From NCBI GenBank assembly GCA_930367215.1, contig OV884059.1, positions 52,856,957-52,920,956 of the forward strand: a stretch of 64,000 bases of DNA. The letters are read 5' to 3'. Origin of the DNA: Pollenia angustigena. Its lineage: Eukaryota; Arthropoda; Insecta; Diptera; Polleniidae. Shown piece by piece: positions 63,412 through 64,000 of the stretch; positions within the stretch are counted from its first letter, which is position 1, and every line of letters starts with the position of its first letter. Under the pieces are notes generated by a model that worked only from the letters and a program-made list of their open reading frames with translations, had not been told where the DNA came from and searched no databases. Both the position numbers and the translations under genes were made by a program.

Positions 63412-63931
63412 CAGGCGCGGATCCAGCTTGAGTCTAAGGGGGGGGGGGGGAAATTTTGTATGACACAAAAAATTAAAAATTTGTTTTTTTTTAAGTTTAT
63501 TAAAAACAATATGTGTATATAACTCAACAATAAGGTTAAAATAAAATAAAAGATCAGTTCAATATAAATTAAAATAAATGAATCTTTTTAAATAAATAAT
63601 TTATGATTTCCTTGTGAGGCAAATTTAGATAGCACAGTCTATCTTCTGTCATTGTTGATCTGAGCCATGTTTTTATTCGACAAAGGGTAGGAAATGAAAT
63701 GAAAATTTTAAATATTTTTCTTAGATTTGGGTAGATATCTTCATCACAGCGTCTACAACGTTATCTGATAGATTTTCAGGCTCAAGTTTAGATGTTCCCA
63801 AAAATTTTGTACATTAAAAAAAAATATTATTATAGGGAATTCTTGTATTATCGAAATAAACAACACAAATTTTTATAATTTAGGGGGGGGGGGGAATAAG
63901 GAATTTCCGCCCCCCCCTGATTCCGCGCCAG
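63412..63931. mobile_element. Non-autonomous hAT element with poly-G tracts
   Basis: 520 bp. Ends caggcgcggatcc and (reverse complement) ctggcgcggaatc. Flanks ccataagc (63404-63411) and tcatatgc (63932-63939) match at 6 of 8 positions, a decayed 8-bp duplication. G runs of about 12 lie near both ends (63440-63451 and about 63883-63894). No gene. Confidence 0.7.
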
Positions 63932-63939
63932 TCATATGC

Positions 63940-64000
63940 ATAGAAACAAAGTTAAAAAAAAATAAAAACACAACGCATAATGAAGAATGTTCTTGTTATA
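63940..64000. other. Window edge, nothing recognised
   Basis: Short AT-rich stretch after the hAT element. Confidence 0.5.

Overview
The window looks like repeat-rich, AT-rich heterochromatic or intergenic DNA of a dipteran insect, probably a calyptrate fly (blow fly or house fly type). This rests on the transposon families present (BEL/Pao, Jockey, Penelope-like, CR1-like, a Helitron with a T-C ... CTAG end, Harbinger, hAT) and on a degraded asparaginyl-tRNA synthetase copy with insect-like sequence. I see no complete ordinary host gene. Almost everything is transposable elements, many nested inside one another. Repeated copies in the window often supply the empty site, so several insertions can be bounded to the base.

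Layout. 1-5210: 5' part of a BEL/Pao LTR retrotransposon on the minus strand with its LTR. 5211-12830: tail of a composite repeat unit carrying two MITEs and a tRNA-like sequence, split by a Penelope-like element (8168-12637) that is itself split by a Helitron. 13200-17000: a 66-bp minisatellite, a fold-back element with tRNA-like arms containing a 932-bp Harbinger-type element, an AsnRS retropseudogene and a long hairpin. 18590-20350: ORF1 of a LINE with a DUF4780-like domain. 22492-25737: a DNA transposon with about 650-bp inverted repeats, TTAA target duplication and a two-exon DDE-type transposase gene that is open throughout. 27100-43300 and 51800-56600: two direct copies of a composite unit (3'-truncated Jockey element plus flanking block), each decorated by different insertions. 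43300-51790: a decayed DNA-transposon-like gene interrupted by an almost full-length CR1-like LINE with an intact 1272-codon ORF2. 57314-57537: a solo LTR. 58317-60926: a dead Harbinger element with transposase and MADF genes. 60947-63119: a decaying four-exon C2H2 protein gene. 63412-63931: a hAT-type MITE.

The most interesting signal is a set of hammerhead ribozyme motifs. A 469-bp tandem array (30897-33311) has one type I hammerhead per unit, five direct and one inverted, and is flanked by a 12-bp target duplication. A 366-bp palindromic insertion (61648-62013) has two hammerhead cores facing each other and a 13-bp duplication. The Penelope-like element (8168-12637) has one hammerhead core and a 13-bp duplication. 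Together they look like non-autonomous hammerhead retroelements (retrozyme-like) that may use Penelope-type machinery. Second is the TTAA transposon with its intact spliced transposase. Third is a tRNA-derived SINE whose 3' hairpin matches the tail of the CR1-like LINE in the same window, which suggests a SINE/LINE partnership.

Translations and family names come from reading the sequence and from memory of families. No search or folding program was run.
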